A stretch of DNA of 64,000 nt, from contig OV121086.1 in the NCBI GenBank assembly GCA_921293015.1, positions 43,789,402 to 43,853,401 of the forward strand. Reading direction: 5' to 3'. Numbering within the stretch: position 1 is the stretch's first letter; every line of letters begins with the position of its first letter. Shown piece after piece: positions 21,732-34,613 of this stretch. The notes under the pieces are model-generated. The model saw only the letters and a program-made list of their open reading frames with translations, did not search any database and was not told the origin of the DNA. Made by a program: the position numbers and the translations under genes. This DNA is from Phorcus lineatus. Lineage: Eukaryota > Mollusca > Gastropoda > Trochida > Trochidae.

Positions 21732-24700
21732 TGGCTATCGTGGAGTGAACGAAACGTTTGCGCAGTTTTTCTACCTCACTCCAAATTATGCTGATAAAAT
21801 GTTTCGATTCGGGTGTACAAATTTGAATATAAACAGATCATGCCTATATATGAACTTAACCATGTATCCATGACTAATTTATTAAGCTAAAAGCAGCGGG
21901 CAACCGTTGCGTTACTGATTGGGATTATAAAGCTAATGGGAGCATTGTGAATGTGTCGAATTTATCATATATCATCATATAAATCCGTGCGTAATTAATC
22001 CTTTATTCGTAATTTTTCGCCCAGGAGACGCATATCAACTTAAATAACACATCTAAAGATAAAAAAATTCCAAAAGTTTAGAATGAATTTAACAAGCCAA
22101 TCGTACGATTTGCAAATTAATTTAATTGAATGATTTTGTTTTCTTTTGCGATAAGGTCTACTTTATATGATTCCTTTTATTTCAAACAATATTTTATATT
22201 CATCATTGATTATCAATGAATCACGTCAAATTTAACCAATCATAATTATTTTATCAAGGAGCTGATAAATTAAAGGTAAATAGTCTTTTCATTTGTATAC
22301 TTGACAAGGAAAAAAAAACATATTTCGTGACATGACAAAACATGCCACCGATTACAAAGTCTTATCCTTTTGAGGGAACTATGAAATCAAGGAGTAATAT
22401 CAATCTCAGATTTTATTTAACTTCCATGATAGGCATGTTAATTATGCAGATGTTTACGTCTATAAACATCGTTATTTTAAACTCAACTTGAGTAAATAAA
22501 GCAGAGACTTATACCAAACGGTTTTACAATTTCGAAAACAATCAGTGAGTGATTATGAAAATTATTTTTTGCAATTTACGATTTAAAAACTATATCGGCC
22601 AAACGTACGGGGCTTGTTCAAACCTTCGTTCTATTCTATTATACTTCAGCCACTAAAAGTCTTGGAATGACTGCAATTGTTTGTTCCAAATGTTCCTTTT
22701 TAATCATTCATATAATTTATATTATTTTATTTAAAGGCCATTTAGGGAAAGCTTGTAAAATTTGAAAAAACCCTTGTCGGGCCCCGAGGTATATTTAACG
22801 TTTTAAAGAAAGCCTCAAAATATCTCATACATCTCCTATTTTAAATTCTTACAAATATTTGCACTTTCATGGTTTGAAAAATGATTTAAATGTTTCTCGG
22901 GCATCGGCGCATAAAAAAATATAAAATATAGTTTTTAAAAGTATTCATTTGAAATGCCACGATTTCAGAAGATTGTAAAATAAAATGAATTCTCCCGCGT
23001 CATTATTTTTTCAAACAGAAATTTTAATAAAGTATGCAATGTATTACAAAAATATCAATAACGAGATTTTGAAAATTATAAATATTTAAGCTAGGAGTTT
23101 AAACGGTAAGATTTACTGTCAGTACTGGAGTTAAAGAAAGAAAGCTATCCGAACCTTACGGAGTTTATGGGTCTACTTCGTTATGGTTATGTTAGTTAAA
23201 TATTCAAATAATTTTGCTAATGTAGATCGAAATCGAATAACTTTAATTTGACAATTCAATTACCCTGGGTGCCGTTTCACTAAACGTTCGTAACTAAGAA
23301 CGTTCGTAAGCAGTTACGACCGATATAACGAATTTGTCATAAAAAGATAAGAGCGTTTCACTAAACGTTCGTAAACCTCTTTTAGAGGTGAAGGTGAAAA
23401 GATAAATACGAATTAAGAAGCAGGTGCGCGAAAACGTACAAAGGACTGATCCGTAGGGGGTTAGGTTCAATCGAAATGTTTATTTGATTGAATGTCCTTG
23501 AAATCAGTGTCGGGAATATCGCGTTCATTACGTAGCAAATGCATTTTATCGCAATGGAGAATGTTTGAAAATGTAAAAAAAACCTCTCTCATTCAAGGTT
23601 CATATTAGCTGATTTTTTACAAGTAACAACAAACTTCTCAATGTTTACACTAATCAATTTTTATCAAAGGGTCAAGGACAAACCCAGGGAATCCCTAATG
23701 ACGTCATGGTCTGGGTTTCCCGTTTCCCAGTGCTCAAAATAAAACGGCGTCCGAGTGCATATGTATTACACTGAGAAGAACGATATCGGTTGATACAAAT
23801 CATCATGATCATATTATCTTCCTTGACAGGAGAAAACCCGTAGACTGTTCTTTGCACTGATTAATTGATTAAATCTAAATTTGCCATTACTTTGGGTCAG
23901 TCATTTATGTTGCCCAACCAAGTAAGATATGACTCGAATTCATTGTACGTGTGTTTTTGGGGATCCGATGCCGATGGAGGTAAAAAAAAATCGTTCCAAG
24001 ATTTTGAATGTGTAAAGCCTGAAAACTGAATTCAAAAGGTCTTTGAGTACAGTTTTGAAGGGAAAACCCCCTTCTAGTCTCACCAAAATCACCAGTGTTC
24101 CGATGAAAACACAAATTAATGTCAATTCATTCATGGACGGCTACCAGAGTTTAAAAGCACACCGGTAAATACGGATAGGTGAGTGAAAATAAATTGTGAA
24201 TGTGAAATAATTTATTTTAGAGAAAACAAAAAACCTAGTAGAAGAATTGATATATTTACCCCATATGATATAAACAGTACCTAATAAAAGTAAATTTCTA
24301 TAGTTATCATTGTGAACGTTACTTATAAATCCATAACTAATTGATATATTTTCATGATGTTAACTTTCATAAATTATGATTATAATGTTTATGAGTTTTA
24401 CATAAACAATACCGGTCTTTTTCTGTTTTTAAAACTTCAGCTCATTGTATATCAATATTTTTCTTTCATGTAACATTTATCTGAGTAATGATATGAACAT
24501 CAAAAGTATCATCACTGGTGTTATTTAGATTTGAAACTGTATAAAGTAACACAATTTGCCCTTAAATAATCACCCAGTACTCTAGTTTAAGGTTGGTCAT
24601 TAAAAGATATTGGTTGAAATTTATGCACTTATAAGCTTTAATGATTTCAGTAGAAGCTTATATTAATAAATATTTACCTGGATAGTTATTGGGTTATTTC

Positions 24701-26365
24701 TATTTTAGCAATATCATATGGGAATTCCAACATCATGAATAATATCTATTAGTGATGATGAATTTTTTAAAAATTAATTCCTATATTGATTTCCAAATGT
24801 CATGTAGATTGATATATTAGATAATGTATTAATCTTTTTAGACATCTAACTTAATTCATTATATTTGTCAATATTGTTTCAAAATATGGTAATGAAAGGA
24901 AAGACAAGTCTGATTATATTTTGATGACATATGAGTTTCTGTGAGTACTTTTTAAAGTCCTTTTAAATTTTAAGGGGAATCTTTTTTATATAGTAGGTTC
25001 AATTTAGCATCAATTGTTATCAGGGATCAAAACAATGACTGACATTGTTCTTTATTGTGCGCTTTCAGTGCACACAGTACCGCTACAACTGTGAATTGAT
25101 AATATAAGTTTCATTAATTTATCACTCAACATGAAAGTAAACGTTTTTTCGTTTGTCTTTATTCAACATTATCTCATTAACTTAATCAATTTCACTAATT
25201 CAAGATAATCGTTGAATATCGCCCGCATTTGAATATTCTAGTTGCGCAGGCTACGAAATGTAGAATTTCTTTTTTTCAAACGCAGAAATTCTGGCAATAG
25301 ATTGAAACAGGTTTTAATGTTTCCACTTGCAAATTAAGGGAATCCAAGTAGAACTTTACTAAAAACTGTAACGATATCTTTCCTGATATATTTACGAAAA
25401 AAACCTATGAGGCGCTTTTGTTTAAAGTGTCAAGTTAAATGATATAGTTATAGTCCCTGACTTCTGGCATCTTTATCTAAGAGACAATAATGAATCTGTA
25501 AAGTAGAGAACGATCTTCAGTTATAAGGTATCAGTTAAATGGTATCCCTGTTCCTCTGTCCTATTCCAACATGATTGCATGGCGAAATAATAGCTTTGTT
25601 AGTTATCAAAATAAGGCCACTTTGTAAACCATATTTGGAAAATATATGAAATATATTAGGTGTTTGTAAGTGCTTTGCATATCTGAGACCTTTACTTTAA
25701 ACTATCATCTACAGAACCGTGCTACTCAAATCCGAATGGTAAAATTTTGCCATGGACTTAAATATTGAATTAGTAAAGCATAAATAATTTTCTTGAACTA
25801 CGTTCTTTTTGGATTTTTGGAAAACTTTGCGGGTTGAACTCATTTTAGCTGGAAGAACATAATTTGTGATGTAATTATCTGATTAAAAAACTATTGTCAT
25901 CAGATTTACAGATAGCTGTACATAAACAATCACCGATATAAAAGTTTTAAAAATTATAGGCAAGGGAAACGGGAAATATTAACAACTTCGTATATAGTAC
26001 TTAGTTTTATTTTCATGATTTGGCATTCACTGATACAAACATTGAAAAGTTTTTTAAAAATATTATTCGGCGCAAATGAGTTATCTACCATATTCTATAT
26101 ATTCTGATTCTTCAGTCAACACTTTGCACACAAATTTCTAATTCACGATTTTATTTTTGATAAACTTGAATTTAAAATGTCTTGAATAGAAAGCACTATT
26201 CGGATTGATTTGGTTGACAGCCGTTTAATCACATCACATTCACACACAGTACATAGCACGAAGGATCAGAAAATAGGATTACGGATCAAAACACATGGTT
26301 CAATGGAAAAAGCATGGCATCAGACTCTATAAAAAGTTGGACTAGAAAATGGACATTAAACGGAA
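21732..26365. other. Non-coding AT-rich DNA before the satellite
   Basis: No gene recognised; frames at 23672-23857 and 23905-24134 have no domain. A short repeated block GTTTCACTAAACGTTCGTAA occurs at about 23274 and 23354 and probably belongs to a small interspersed repeat. The sequence passes without any boundary signal into the first satellite monomer at 26366. Confidence 0.5.
23274..23374. repeat. Short duplicated block, GTTTCACTAAACGTTCGTAA
   Basis: The 20-bp block occurs twice about 80 bp apart in direct orientation, with further AACGTTCGTAA variants between. It may be the edge of a small mobile element. Class unknown. Confidence 0.5.
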
Positions 26366-26782
26366 GCCCCTTTGAAAATGGCGATTACGTCAAAATAAAG
26401 CAATTTCGACGAAATCTTTTTCCTTAGATATGACCTTTGGTTGACCGCAGTAGTCAAAAGAGCATATACATAGGTCTCGCGCCCAATTTTGACGCCTTTG
26501 ATTTTCAAGCGTCGAGGGTTATGCCCCTTTGAAAATGGCGATTACGTCAATATAAAGCAATTTCGACGAAATCTTTTTCCTTAGATATGACCTTTGGTTG
26601 ACCGCAGTAGTCAAAAGAGCATATACATAGGTCTCGCGCCCAATTTAGACGCCTTTGATTTTCAAGCGTCGAGGGTTGTGCCCCTTTGAAAATGGCGATT
26701 ACGTCAAAATAAAGCAATTTCGACGAAATCTTTTTCCTTAGATATGACCTTTGGTTGACCGCAGTAGTCAAAAGAGCATATA
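26366..26782 (+). repeat. 157-bp satellite, left part of the array (about 2.7 monomers)
   Basis: It begins at monomer position 55 (numbering the monomer from CATAGGTCTC) and runs in phase to position 157 at 26782, where the transposon interrupts it. The first two unit starts are exactly 157 bp apart (26366 and 26523). The monomers are nearly identical to those beyond 34616 and in the same orientation. Confidence 0.97.
26781..26782. repeat. TA target-site duplication, left
   Basis: TA, the last two bases of a monomer (positions 156-157), is repeated at 34614-34615 on the far side of the transposon. Confidence 0.75.
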
Positions 26783-26810
26783 CACTACACCCAGAAACAA
26801 AGTACCCCCT

Positions 26811-26955
26811 TTCTAGAAATTTCTAGAACGTATCTAGAACGTATCTAGAAAATTTCTAGAACGGATCTAGAAAGTTTCTAGAACGGATCTAGAAGGTTTC
26901 TAGAAACTTTCTAGAACGTATCTAGAAACTTTCTAGAAATTTCTAGAAATTTCGA
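26811..26955 (+). repeat. Left subterminal TCTAGAA tandem array
   Basis: About 14 units of 10-11 bp built on TCTAGAA with linkers ACGTA, ACGGA, ACTT and ATT. It ends inward with GAAATTTCGAG. The mirrored array is at 34418-34586. In CACTA elements, subterminal repeats of this size bind the transposase; that role is inferred here. Confidence 0.85.
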
Positions 26956-28060
26956 GTTTTTATTTTTTTAAAGATAATAAAATAATTAAGATTTTTTTCT
27001 GAAACTGTATGTTATCTTTTGCACAATTTGAAAAGATGAACTACTTATGTTAATTAGGAAAGAAGATATTCAATGTTACAGTTTCCCTCCTCTACAACGC
27101 ATCCTCATTATAACGTCCCCTACTAGCGGAATGCTACGCATTGCTAACGCGCTTCCGGCTCCCACTAATGAGCTGTTACGCGTCTTGTCCTGCATTAAGA
27201 ATTGGATGCATTGGCATTTGCAATGTGTTTGACAAGTTCTATGGTTGTAATTGATTGTTTATTGCTTATTGTTTATCTCATATCTGGATATTAAAGTTGG
27301 TGTATCTGAGATAGTAAACCCCTGCTGATAATATTGATCGTTAGCTTATGTCAACAACTTAAGTCAGCGTACAGCTTTGCCTTCAAACGTAGAATAAGAA
27401 ATGAAAAAGATGTATACTTGATATAATCAAATTAATGTTGTAATGTAAATTTTTTTAATGGTTTTGATTAGCTTTATAAAGCGACATAAACAAAGCCCTT
27501 TATCACCTCGAAAGAAAACGTACTATCTATCTATCTAAATCTTCTATGTTCATTTCATGTAAGTCAAAAGCATTGATCTTTCTTAGAAGCGTCGACTGAA
27601 ATAATAGTTTTGTATCATAAATCTTGTAATTGATTCACTTAAAACGAAATTTGAGAGGGTGTTGTATTATGCATTTTAGTTATGTGAGGTCTGAGTACTG
27701 AGTAGTAACGGATTGTAACAACATACATTTGGATAAAACAATTGATCTTTTGTATGAAAACGATTTATTTATATGTAAACTTTTGTAAATGATCAAACTA
27801 GTCTAAATAGCGAACAATATCTTTTGCTGTTTTAAGTACGTCATATTTGGGGTGTTTATATTCTATGAATGCAGTAAATCTCCCAAATTCCCTAATTTTG
27901 CTATTTTTATTTTTCATTGATACATGAAAAACGGCCATATAAATGTAAGGACGTCGAAATTCTGCATACATTTTACATGTGTACCAGTTAAAAGTCCTAA
28001 TTTATCCTGCCAATCAATATTGATGTTAATAGGTTTTAAAACTTACGTTTGAGTCATTGA
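26956..28060. other. Transposon interior, no gene seen
   Basis: AT-rich sequence. A 61-residue frame at 27047-27232 has no recognisable domain. Small TATC microsatellite near 27525. Confidence 0.45.
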
Positions 28061-28241
28061 CGCGCGTCACTGTCCGGTTTTCGAACACCAATCAAGACTT
28101 TAACCTGTTTTATTGTCACTATACTGAACTCATAAGCACGAAGGTCCTAATTTTTTTAAACAACCATCCCTTCCTGATAAAATAGCACTATAAAGAAGTT
28201 TGGCATATTTGACTCTAACAACATACTCTGTGGCCCTTTAA
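28060..28241 (+). mobile_element. TTAA MITE family, second copy (right part)
   Basis: Starts with GACGCGCGTCACTGTCCGG and TTTTCGA, passes ATTGTCACTATACTGAA, and ends TTTGGCATATTTGACTCTAA to CTCTGTGGCCCTTTAA at 28241. This matches the complement of the MITE at 5958-6145, terminus included. The left end of the copy was not found. Confidence 0.6.
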
Positions 28242-28413
28242 CTGTTCTACGTTTTACAGTTCTGCATTTGGAACTATACCAAACAGAGAGATACAAAACT
28301 GAATGAAACAAATCACTTATGTATCGTACTGTAAATGATCCTTATCGTTCACCTTCACTTCCTATTTGACCCAATGAAACAATAAAACGATGAAGGTTCG
28401 TTCCTCATCCCCA

Positions 28414-28520
28414 CAGCCTGAGTGGTGTTAATTGGCTAGGAGCTTCTGGTTCGACACCGCCTGTGAGTGTGGCCCTGTGAGTGACCAGGCGTTGAGCCGT
28501 GAAGAGAGTCCAGTGTTTAA
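28414..28520 (+). repeat. Possible tRNA-derived SINE head
   Basis: An A-box-like CAGCCTGAGTGGT (28414-28426) and a B-box-like GGTTCGACACC (28448-28458) lie about 34 bp apart, the spacing of a tRNA-type internal polymerase III promoter. The body and 3' tail are not delimited and no target-site duplication was found. Confidence 0.4.
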
Positions 28521-29186
28521 TGAGTTTTGAAATTTAGTTAAGTAAGTTTAACCTGCAATCAGTCTGAAATAATCTTAGTAACCTAATGCTCTAATATATA
28601 TAAATATAACCTTTGTTGCTCACGGGGGCTTTGTGATTTTCACAGTAAATTAAATCACATGTTTTTAGAGAAAACTTATTTAATTTCCATCTGACATTGA
28701 TAACAGGTACCCGTTTAATAACCATTTCCTAATTTGATTAAAAACTGAGGAGGTATCCTCCAAGATTCCCTTAAACCGTAAACTCCGTAGTTGCTGATTG
28801 AAACCTTATACACAATTATAATTTAATATGTTATAAATCAATAATGTTTTCAACCATAACGGTATTTTATGTCCATGTGTTTAAAGATACATATCAATTT
28901 GTATCATAATTTAGTAACAACTCAGTCATTATGACATGTGCGCAAAGTTATGCTATTCACATGTTTTGTATGCATTTAATTATGTAAGAAAACAAGAAAG
29001 AGATAATCCATTTACTGTTGATGGATTCTGCGTATTGATAGGAACAAAGTAGAAATTACATTCCTTTTCCCCTTACGATTTTATGTAGAAAAATGGACTC
29101 AAATGTATAACCGCTTTACTGGTAACATCGGTGTTAGTAATCTACATTAGAATATGACATGTTTTGTAAGTTTGCAAACAGTCATT

Positions 29187-29600
29187 TTAAAGTGACACAG
29201 AGTATGCATTCTGATTTTTCATATTACACAGATAATAGCTCAAAGACCATGGGTCCTTAGTGAGGTTCTAATCGTCTCCCTAAACATTCATTTTTATCTC
29301 TAAAATGCCAAAATCAAGACATGTTTTCCTGTTTTCTAAATTTGGAAACGGAAATGTATGTTTAAGAGTTTAAACTAGTTGGTCACATTTACATGTTCAT
29401 TACTCAACGCTTATTGAACACTACAAACTAATATTTGTATTTTTGTCTGCTGAATTAAGTTTCCAAAATAACGTTTTGCTCAATGTCGCACGCCATTGTC
29501 CGTTTTTTGATCACACATTACGACTGAAAATTGCTTATTGTCGCTATATTTAACTGGTAAAAATCGGGATGCTGAATTTCATAAACCACTGTGTAAGTTA
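29187..29600 (+). mobile_element. Diverged TTAA MITE family copy
   Basis: TTAAAGTGACACAGAGT at 29187 resembles the MITE terminus TTAAAGAGTCACTCCGTGA. CATTGTCCGTTTTTTGATCA near 29492, then TATTGTCGCTATATTTAACT, match the family interior. The right end is unclear. Confidence 0.4.
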
Positions 29601-32434
29601 TGGCGAAAAACAAACATGTAAAGTGATAAAATGCTTAACGGGATTTATCAAGGCTTACTATCTCTTTCACTCTTTCAAATACGAAAGGTTTATAAAGGAA
29701 TGATGACGAGTAACTGCAATAATAATTATTGTTTTACGTGCAATTTACTCAGTAAACCGTATCGCCCGAACAGGCAAGTGTACGGAGAAGCGTAACCTGG
29801 AAAGAATATGTCGAATTTTCAAAGTGAATTAACAGTGTATTCTACAATACACAACTGGGCTGTCCAGACATAGACGGGAATGCTCATCTTTTGCTGAAGA
29901 CGACTGCGCCTAATCATGTTACGCAATTCAGTCAACGAAAGGGGACATGTAATGAACGCACGTTGTATTTGACTCTCTACAAAATCAAACCATACAAAGT
30001 TACTTGGAACGATGAATGAACAGTTGTTGAACTTTCATAGCTGTCATATCTATCTTCGACATCTTTAAAACGGTTATTAATATCGAAACGTACAAATACG
30101 TCAAATGAATAATTTTCTTATATATATAAACCGTGTAGTTCCACGACGGACAAGACTCCGTTCAGTGTATCCAGCGTCAAATGGTGTTGCATATAACGGT
30201 GTGGACGATATAAGAGGGTGTCAGCGTGAGTGGCAGGGGAGTTGATACATTTTGCCTAAACAAAGTCATGAAAGACTACAGCATGGAAATATGTACCAAA
30301 AAGCCGTTACCGATAAAGACGATCGTTAGTTTTGGTCATAAGCGGTGTTGCACCGATAAAACTTGAAACAACGTTAGCGTTATGAAAATCTTCTCGTTTA
30401 ATGAGAGAGTGTTTTGACTGTACCGACTGTGTTGAAGATGAGATGCTTGTTTTTATTGAAACATTTTTATTAATGAAAATGTAAAATTCATGAATTGATT
30501 GTCCAACAAGCTCCAAGGTGCTTATTTTAAGGCCACTCCGAAGCAATTACATATGAGAAAGAATATATAATTTTGTGGTAGTTACACGTATCTTTTGGCA
30601 TGTGAAGAAATAGTGACCAGCGTTATCGACTGGGTGACCACATGCAGGAACAGGCCTGGCTTTCTATGACATGTCTGTTTAACTTATCAGCGTCCAAGTC
30701 ACCACAGCGGACGAGAGTGGATAATGTAGCAAATTCGATTGAATTAACAATTTTATTGCCAGGAGTTAAATAATTCCATAGTTTTATTGTGTCAGGAAAA
30801 ACGTTCTTGCATTTAACACTGTCCTACATTTTACTGTTCGAACAGATGAATTTTCTCTGTCGTTATTGTTAGGTGTTGTAGGTAGAAGGTTACATTGATA
30901 TTCAGGCGCGGGATGATTCTTACTTTTGAAGAACGTTGTCAATTTAGACATGTCTACGTTCCGACAGGTTTTAATAAGTTTGTTCATAAATACTGTTTAT
31001 CGAATTGCACGTGTGTGATTTTGTGCCGATCGGTGGAATACAGTGTATATAAACACTGGGAAAAGCTTAGTTCAATAACGAGCGGCAAGCGGATTGTGAG
31101 ATGTTATTTTTAACTGGGCACCTAAAAGTTCTCCTCATACACTCATAAACAAATAAAACAGACTTAGAGAGGAAGTGTATTGACAATGTTTATTCCAGGT
31201 CGTCAACTGAAGCAGGGATCGTATAGACAGGGATATCAAACAAATAACTGACTGTACTACATTACTGCTACACGGGGGTTACACAACTCGTCTCGCTCAT
31301 TAGCAGGTCCCGCTCCATCGCACATGTCTATACGATCTCTGACTGATGACACAGGAGAGGAGCGAGATTACAGTTACTATTTTGACCAGACTTTCCAAGT
31401 ACTAAATAACTTCCTTGAAGTGCTATAAACTACGTATGTCGGCGATCTCTTACATAATATCTTTATTATCATTTCCTGTTCCGAGACAGCTGTGTTTTAT
31501 TGCTGTATGCCTCGCTGGCTGGTTGATCAATTAGATAACATCATTGTTGAATGAAGCTTAACCGGTTCGTTCATGCAGGGTATAGCGTCTGATAAACTAG
31601 GTGGAATATGATACCGTATCTATGACAAAATGTAAATTATGCTGTTTTCATTATGTTCAATCTTAATCCAACTATATATTTTAATTTCATTATCTTTTTA
31701 ATGTCAAAAGCATGTATCCACCTACTTTGAATTGACGGAAAAAAATGAATAACGATAAGTCAATCCAGCATTAGGACGAGATAATGTTTATTGTACTTTT
31801 ACTGAAGTGAATCTATCATTAATGATGGCACAGAAGGCTGGTGCCCCTTTCTCTGTTAGAGTGGTAATTACGTTAACCGGCACTGCCAGGTTTGTAAATA
31901 TCATTTTTCAAGTCATTCTGATTCCTATCCATTGATGATCAGAAACCCATATCGGAACGCATGTCGCGCGAGGTGAATCCCCTGTCGAAAGTAATGAAAT
32001 AATGAAAATTTTAAATCAATCTCCGATTGTATCATCATAAGATTGTCCTTAAAATTTCACAGACAAATATTTAACTTAAATGCGATTTTATACACAGCGT
32101 TGTAAGACACACTGAACACAACCTTTCATAACACCTGTCTTTAAAACATGTTAAAGATCACTTTGTATATATGTACGCCTTTATGTTGTTGACATAACAT
32201 AAACATTATTAATTAGCTAACGGTGGCGTTCACTAATGCCTACATGGAAGAATGCCTACAGTCTTATCAAAACATCTTCATGCACCAGTGGCTCTAAGTT
32301 TAACAACCTTCACCCTATAAGCTAAGTGGAATGTTCCACAAATGAAGACAAAACACCATAATGTTAGCACATCGTTATTTCAATCAATATCAAATTATCA
32401 AGTTTATAAAAATTTGAAAACATGTTTTCATCAC
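29601..32434. other. Transposon interior, no gene seen
   Basis: Only domain-free short frames. A 13-bp inverted repeat, GATCGTATAGACA (31217-31229) and its complement (31325-31337), encloses about 95 bp; its meaning is unknown. Confidence 0.45.
31217..31337. repeat. 13-bp inverted repeat pair
   Basis: GATCGTATAGACA and TGTCTATACGATC bound a 95-bp segment that also has CGTCTCGCTC facing GAGCGAGA just outside. It could be a small foldback element or coincidence. Confidence 0.4.
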
Positions 32435-32603
32435 AATCACTGTCCGGTTTTTGATCACAAATCGAGACTTTAACCTGTTTTATTGTCACTATACTGAACT
32501 CATTAGCACTTAGATGATAAATTTAAGAAACAACCACAACTTCTCGATAAAATAACACTATTTATGAAGTTTGGCATATTTGACTCCAACATCATACTCT
32601 GTG
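32435..32603 (+). mobile_element. TTAA MITE family, third copy, interrupted
   Basis: CACTGTCCGGTTTTTGATCA, then GACTTTAACCTGTTTTATTG, then TTTGGCATATTTGACTCCAA and CATACTCTGTGTCC. This is about 85-90% like 28070-28230. The terminus is missing because LINE sequence begins at about 32604. Confidence 0.6.
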
Positions 32604-32981
32604 TCCAAATATTGTAGAAATTTTAATTTTGAACTTGATTCAAGCAATATTGACGATATTCTTGCAGAGCCTTTATGGCTCAATCATAATTTTAAAAACA
32701 AATTTAATGTTATTAGACCTTGGGCAGAAAAGGGTTTATTGACAGTTAAAGATTTATGTGATGAACATGGATTTTTATCCTTGGATGAATTACAGTCTAA
32801 ATATAAAATAATAATATATAATCTATACATAAGCAACTATCAAAGAATTTTCTTAAAACCTTCTAAAGGTTCAAGATTATTTTATGATCAATTCATTCGC
32901 ATCAAGGACAATCTCAAAATTTGCTCTAAATCGGAAATGCTTTTCAATGACTGTAAAGTTGACTGGCCTAATGTCTTTTAG
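32604..32981 (+). pseudogene. LINE ORF2 C-terminal fragment, L1-type
   Basis: About 125 residues in one frame up to TAG at 32979-32981. The pattern DDILAEPLWLNHNF, then WAEKGLLTVKDLCDEHGFLS and a DELQSKY segment, is typical of the region after the reverse transcriptase in L1/Tx1-like LINEs (W.K.G...V.DL....G..LS...L..KY). All polymerase and endonuclease parts are missing. The longer frame from 32571 starts in the MITE copy, so its first residues are not LINE protein. Such residues bind no known catalytic function, and the fragment is a dead insertion. Confidence 0.7.
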
Positions 32982-33473
32982 TTGTTACAGGCATGGCCTG
33001 AAAAATGTGAAACTCCTTGATTTTCAGTACAAATATTTTGCATAGAATTATTTCTACAAAATGAGAATTGTTAATAAAATAAATTGCTATCTAAACAATT
33101 GCTTGTTGTCGAGCTCTTACTTTCTGAATCTGTTAGCTTATGATTTATTGTAGGCATTATTCCAAACTATTTGGAACAGTTCATCAAGTGATAATGTTAT
33201 ATTGAGGAACAATTGTTCTACTTCGCACATTTCATAAAAAAAAACGATTTTTGTAAGCACACTTGCATTTCATGCTTCTTTAACAAAACCTCGAATTTAT
33301 AAGTTGGTTAGCGTAAGCATTTTCCTTTTAGTATTGAATGATAAAAACATCATATGTTTAGCAGTTTTCTTTAGGCTTTAGGACTTTTAAAGGATTGCAT
33401 AGACGTAATAACAACTAGGATTCTCTTTCATTATATAATCTTTTCATATTCGAGTTGGGTGTAGTGATCTTGA

Positions 33474-33791
33474 TGGAGATCGTTCACTAGATTTATATCT
33501 AATAGACCTGTATGTGATAGTGGCTATCACTTTGAAGACGCCTTAAATTCCTTCATCACCTGTCCAAATGTTAATGACATAAGACTTCAGGCATATTTCT
33601 TTCAGAAAAGGTTTAATCTATCGTCAATTCAATTTGGTCACCCGGGCTCATCACAAGAGGCTAACCAAGGACTACTGAAAACTGTTAATAATTTTATCAC
33701 TTTATCAAAGAGATTTTCGGAATTCATCAATCGTTTTCCTATGTGCCCTGCACATATAAAACAACATGTTGTTATCAGCGGTATGAAATAA
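33474..33791 (+). pseudogene. Second LINE C-terminal fragment, zinc-finger-like end
   Basis: An open frame without ATG runs to TAA at 33789-33791. It contains PVCDSGYHFEDALNSFITCP and NVNDIR, matching the C-terminal pattern C..C/D..YHF...CP...DIR found after the reverse transcriptase in several LINE clades. The next 150 bp, with AAGAAGCGCTATATAATGAA and ATAAAAT, look like a LINE 3' end. It does not continue the fragment at 32604-32981, so it is probably a separate insertion. Clade is not assignable by eye. Confidence 0.55.
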
Positions 33792-34417
33792 GTTTGTAAA
33801 CATTAATTGTTTCATTGAAAAGTGTCCAACATAATCATGCATCTATTGTGTCCTGTTTACTGTATGTATGTCTTCATTCGTCCATATGTACGTCACTTTT
33901 TATGTAATAGTATATTTGTTAAGAAGCGCTATATAATGAAATAAAATATGTTTAAACCACAATATAATTCATGTAGTGACAGATTTATACATGTCCCCAA
34001 AGCCTCTTTCTTCATAAGCTCGCATAAATTATTTATAAAAAGGCAATCGCAATGTATATACGTTATTTCAACTATAATTACTTCTTTTATTAATGCTTTA
34101 TTGCAAAGTTATATATTACATATAATTGTTATAATATAACGACAACAAAAACAAACTACATGCGTCGGAACATCTTGAAGACGAGCGATCTAATTAACGC
34201 CGATCATTGTGAAGCTAATAAAGGACGTGCGCTATAAATAGACTGCCCCTTGTGCAGCGGAAAGAGACGTGTTAAAACGAGGAAGATTTAAAGTTCAATA
34301 TTAATTATCTCTCTTTCTATTGATGCAATCTTGTTCAAAATTTCACAATAGGCAAAGAAAACATAAGGATTTTAAATAAGATTATAATTATTGGATATTT
34401 TGAAAAGAGTGAAAACT
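33792..34417. other. LINE 3' tail and transposon interior
   Basis: The first 150 bp are probably LINE 3' untranslated sequence. The rest is anonymous AT-rich DNA leading to the right TCTAGAA array. Confidence 0.45.
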
Positions 34418-34586
34418 CGAAATTTCTAGAAATTTCTAGAAAGTTTCTAGATACGTTCTAGGAAGTTTCTAGATACGTTCTAGAAAGTTTCTAGATACGT
34501 TCTAGAAAGTTTCTAGATACGTTCTAGAAAGTTTCTAGTGCGTATCTAGTGCGTATCTAGTGTGTTTCTAGTGTGTTTCTAGATAC
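34418..34586 (-). repeat. Right subterminal TCTAGAA tandem array
   Basis: It is the mirror image of 26811-26955 and starts inward with CTCGAAATTTCTAGAAATTT. Units alternate TTTCTAGATACG and TTCTAGAAAG; the outermost units change to TAGTGCGTATC and TAGTGTGTTTC, so the two ends have drifted apart. Confidence 0.85.
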
Positions 34587-34613
34587 GGGGTATGTTTATT
34601 TATTGGTGTACTG

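Larger units (their letters stand above)
26783..34613. mobile_element. 7.8-kb DNA transposon in the satellite, CACTA-like or Tc1/mariner-like, no transposase seen
   Basis: The left terminus CACTACACCCAGAAACAAAG leads to TACCCC. The right terminus, on the minus strand, reads CAGTACACCAATAAATAAAC, leading to ATACCCC. The two ends are about 75% alike over the outer 27 bp. Inside them lie mirrored TCTAGAA arrays, giving inverted ends of about 180-200 bp. The flanks join perfectly into one monomer if one TA copy is removed. CACTA termini and subterminal tandem repeats suit the EnSpm/CACTA superfamily; the TA duplication and CAGT terminus also fit Tc1/mariner. The body has only LINE scraps, MITE copies and anonymous AT-rich DNA, so this copy is non-autonomous. 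Confidence 0.8.

Noticed and set aside
26547..26771. 74-residue minus-strand frame in the left satellite part
   Set aside because: The same artefact in the first monomers of the array.
26783..34613. Polinton or LTR retrotransposon
   Set aside because: The ends are inverted and not direct, the target duplication is 2 bp, and no polymerase B, integrase, gag or protease is visible.
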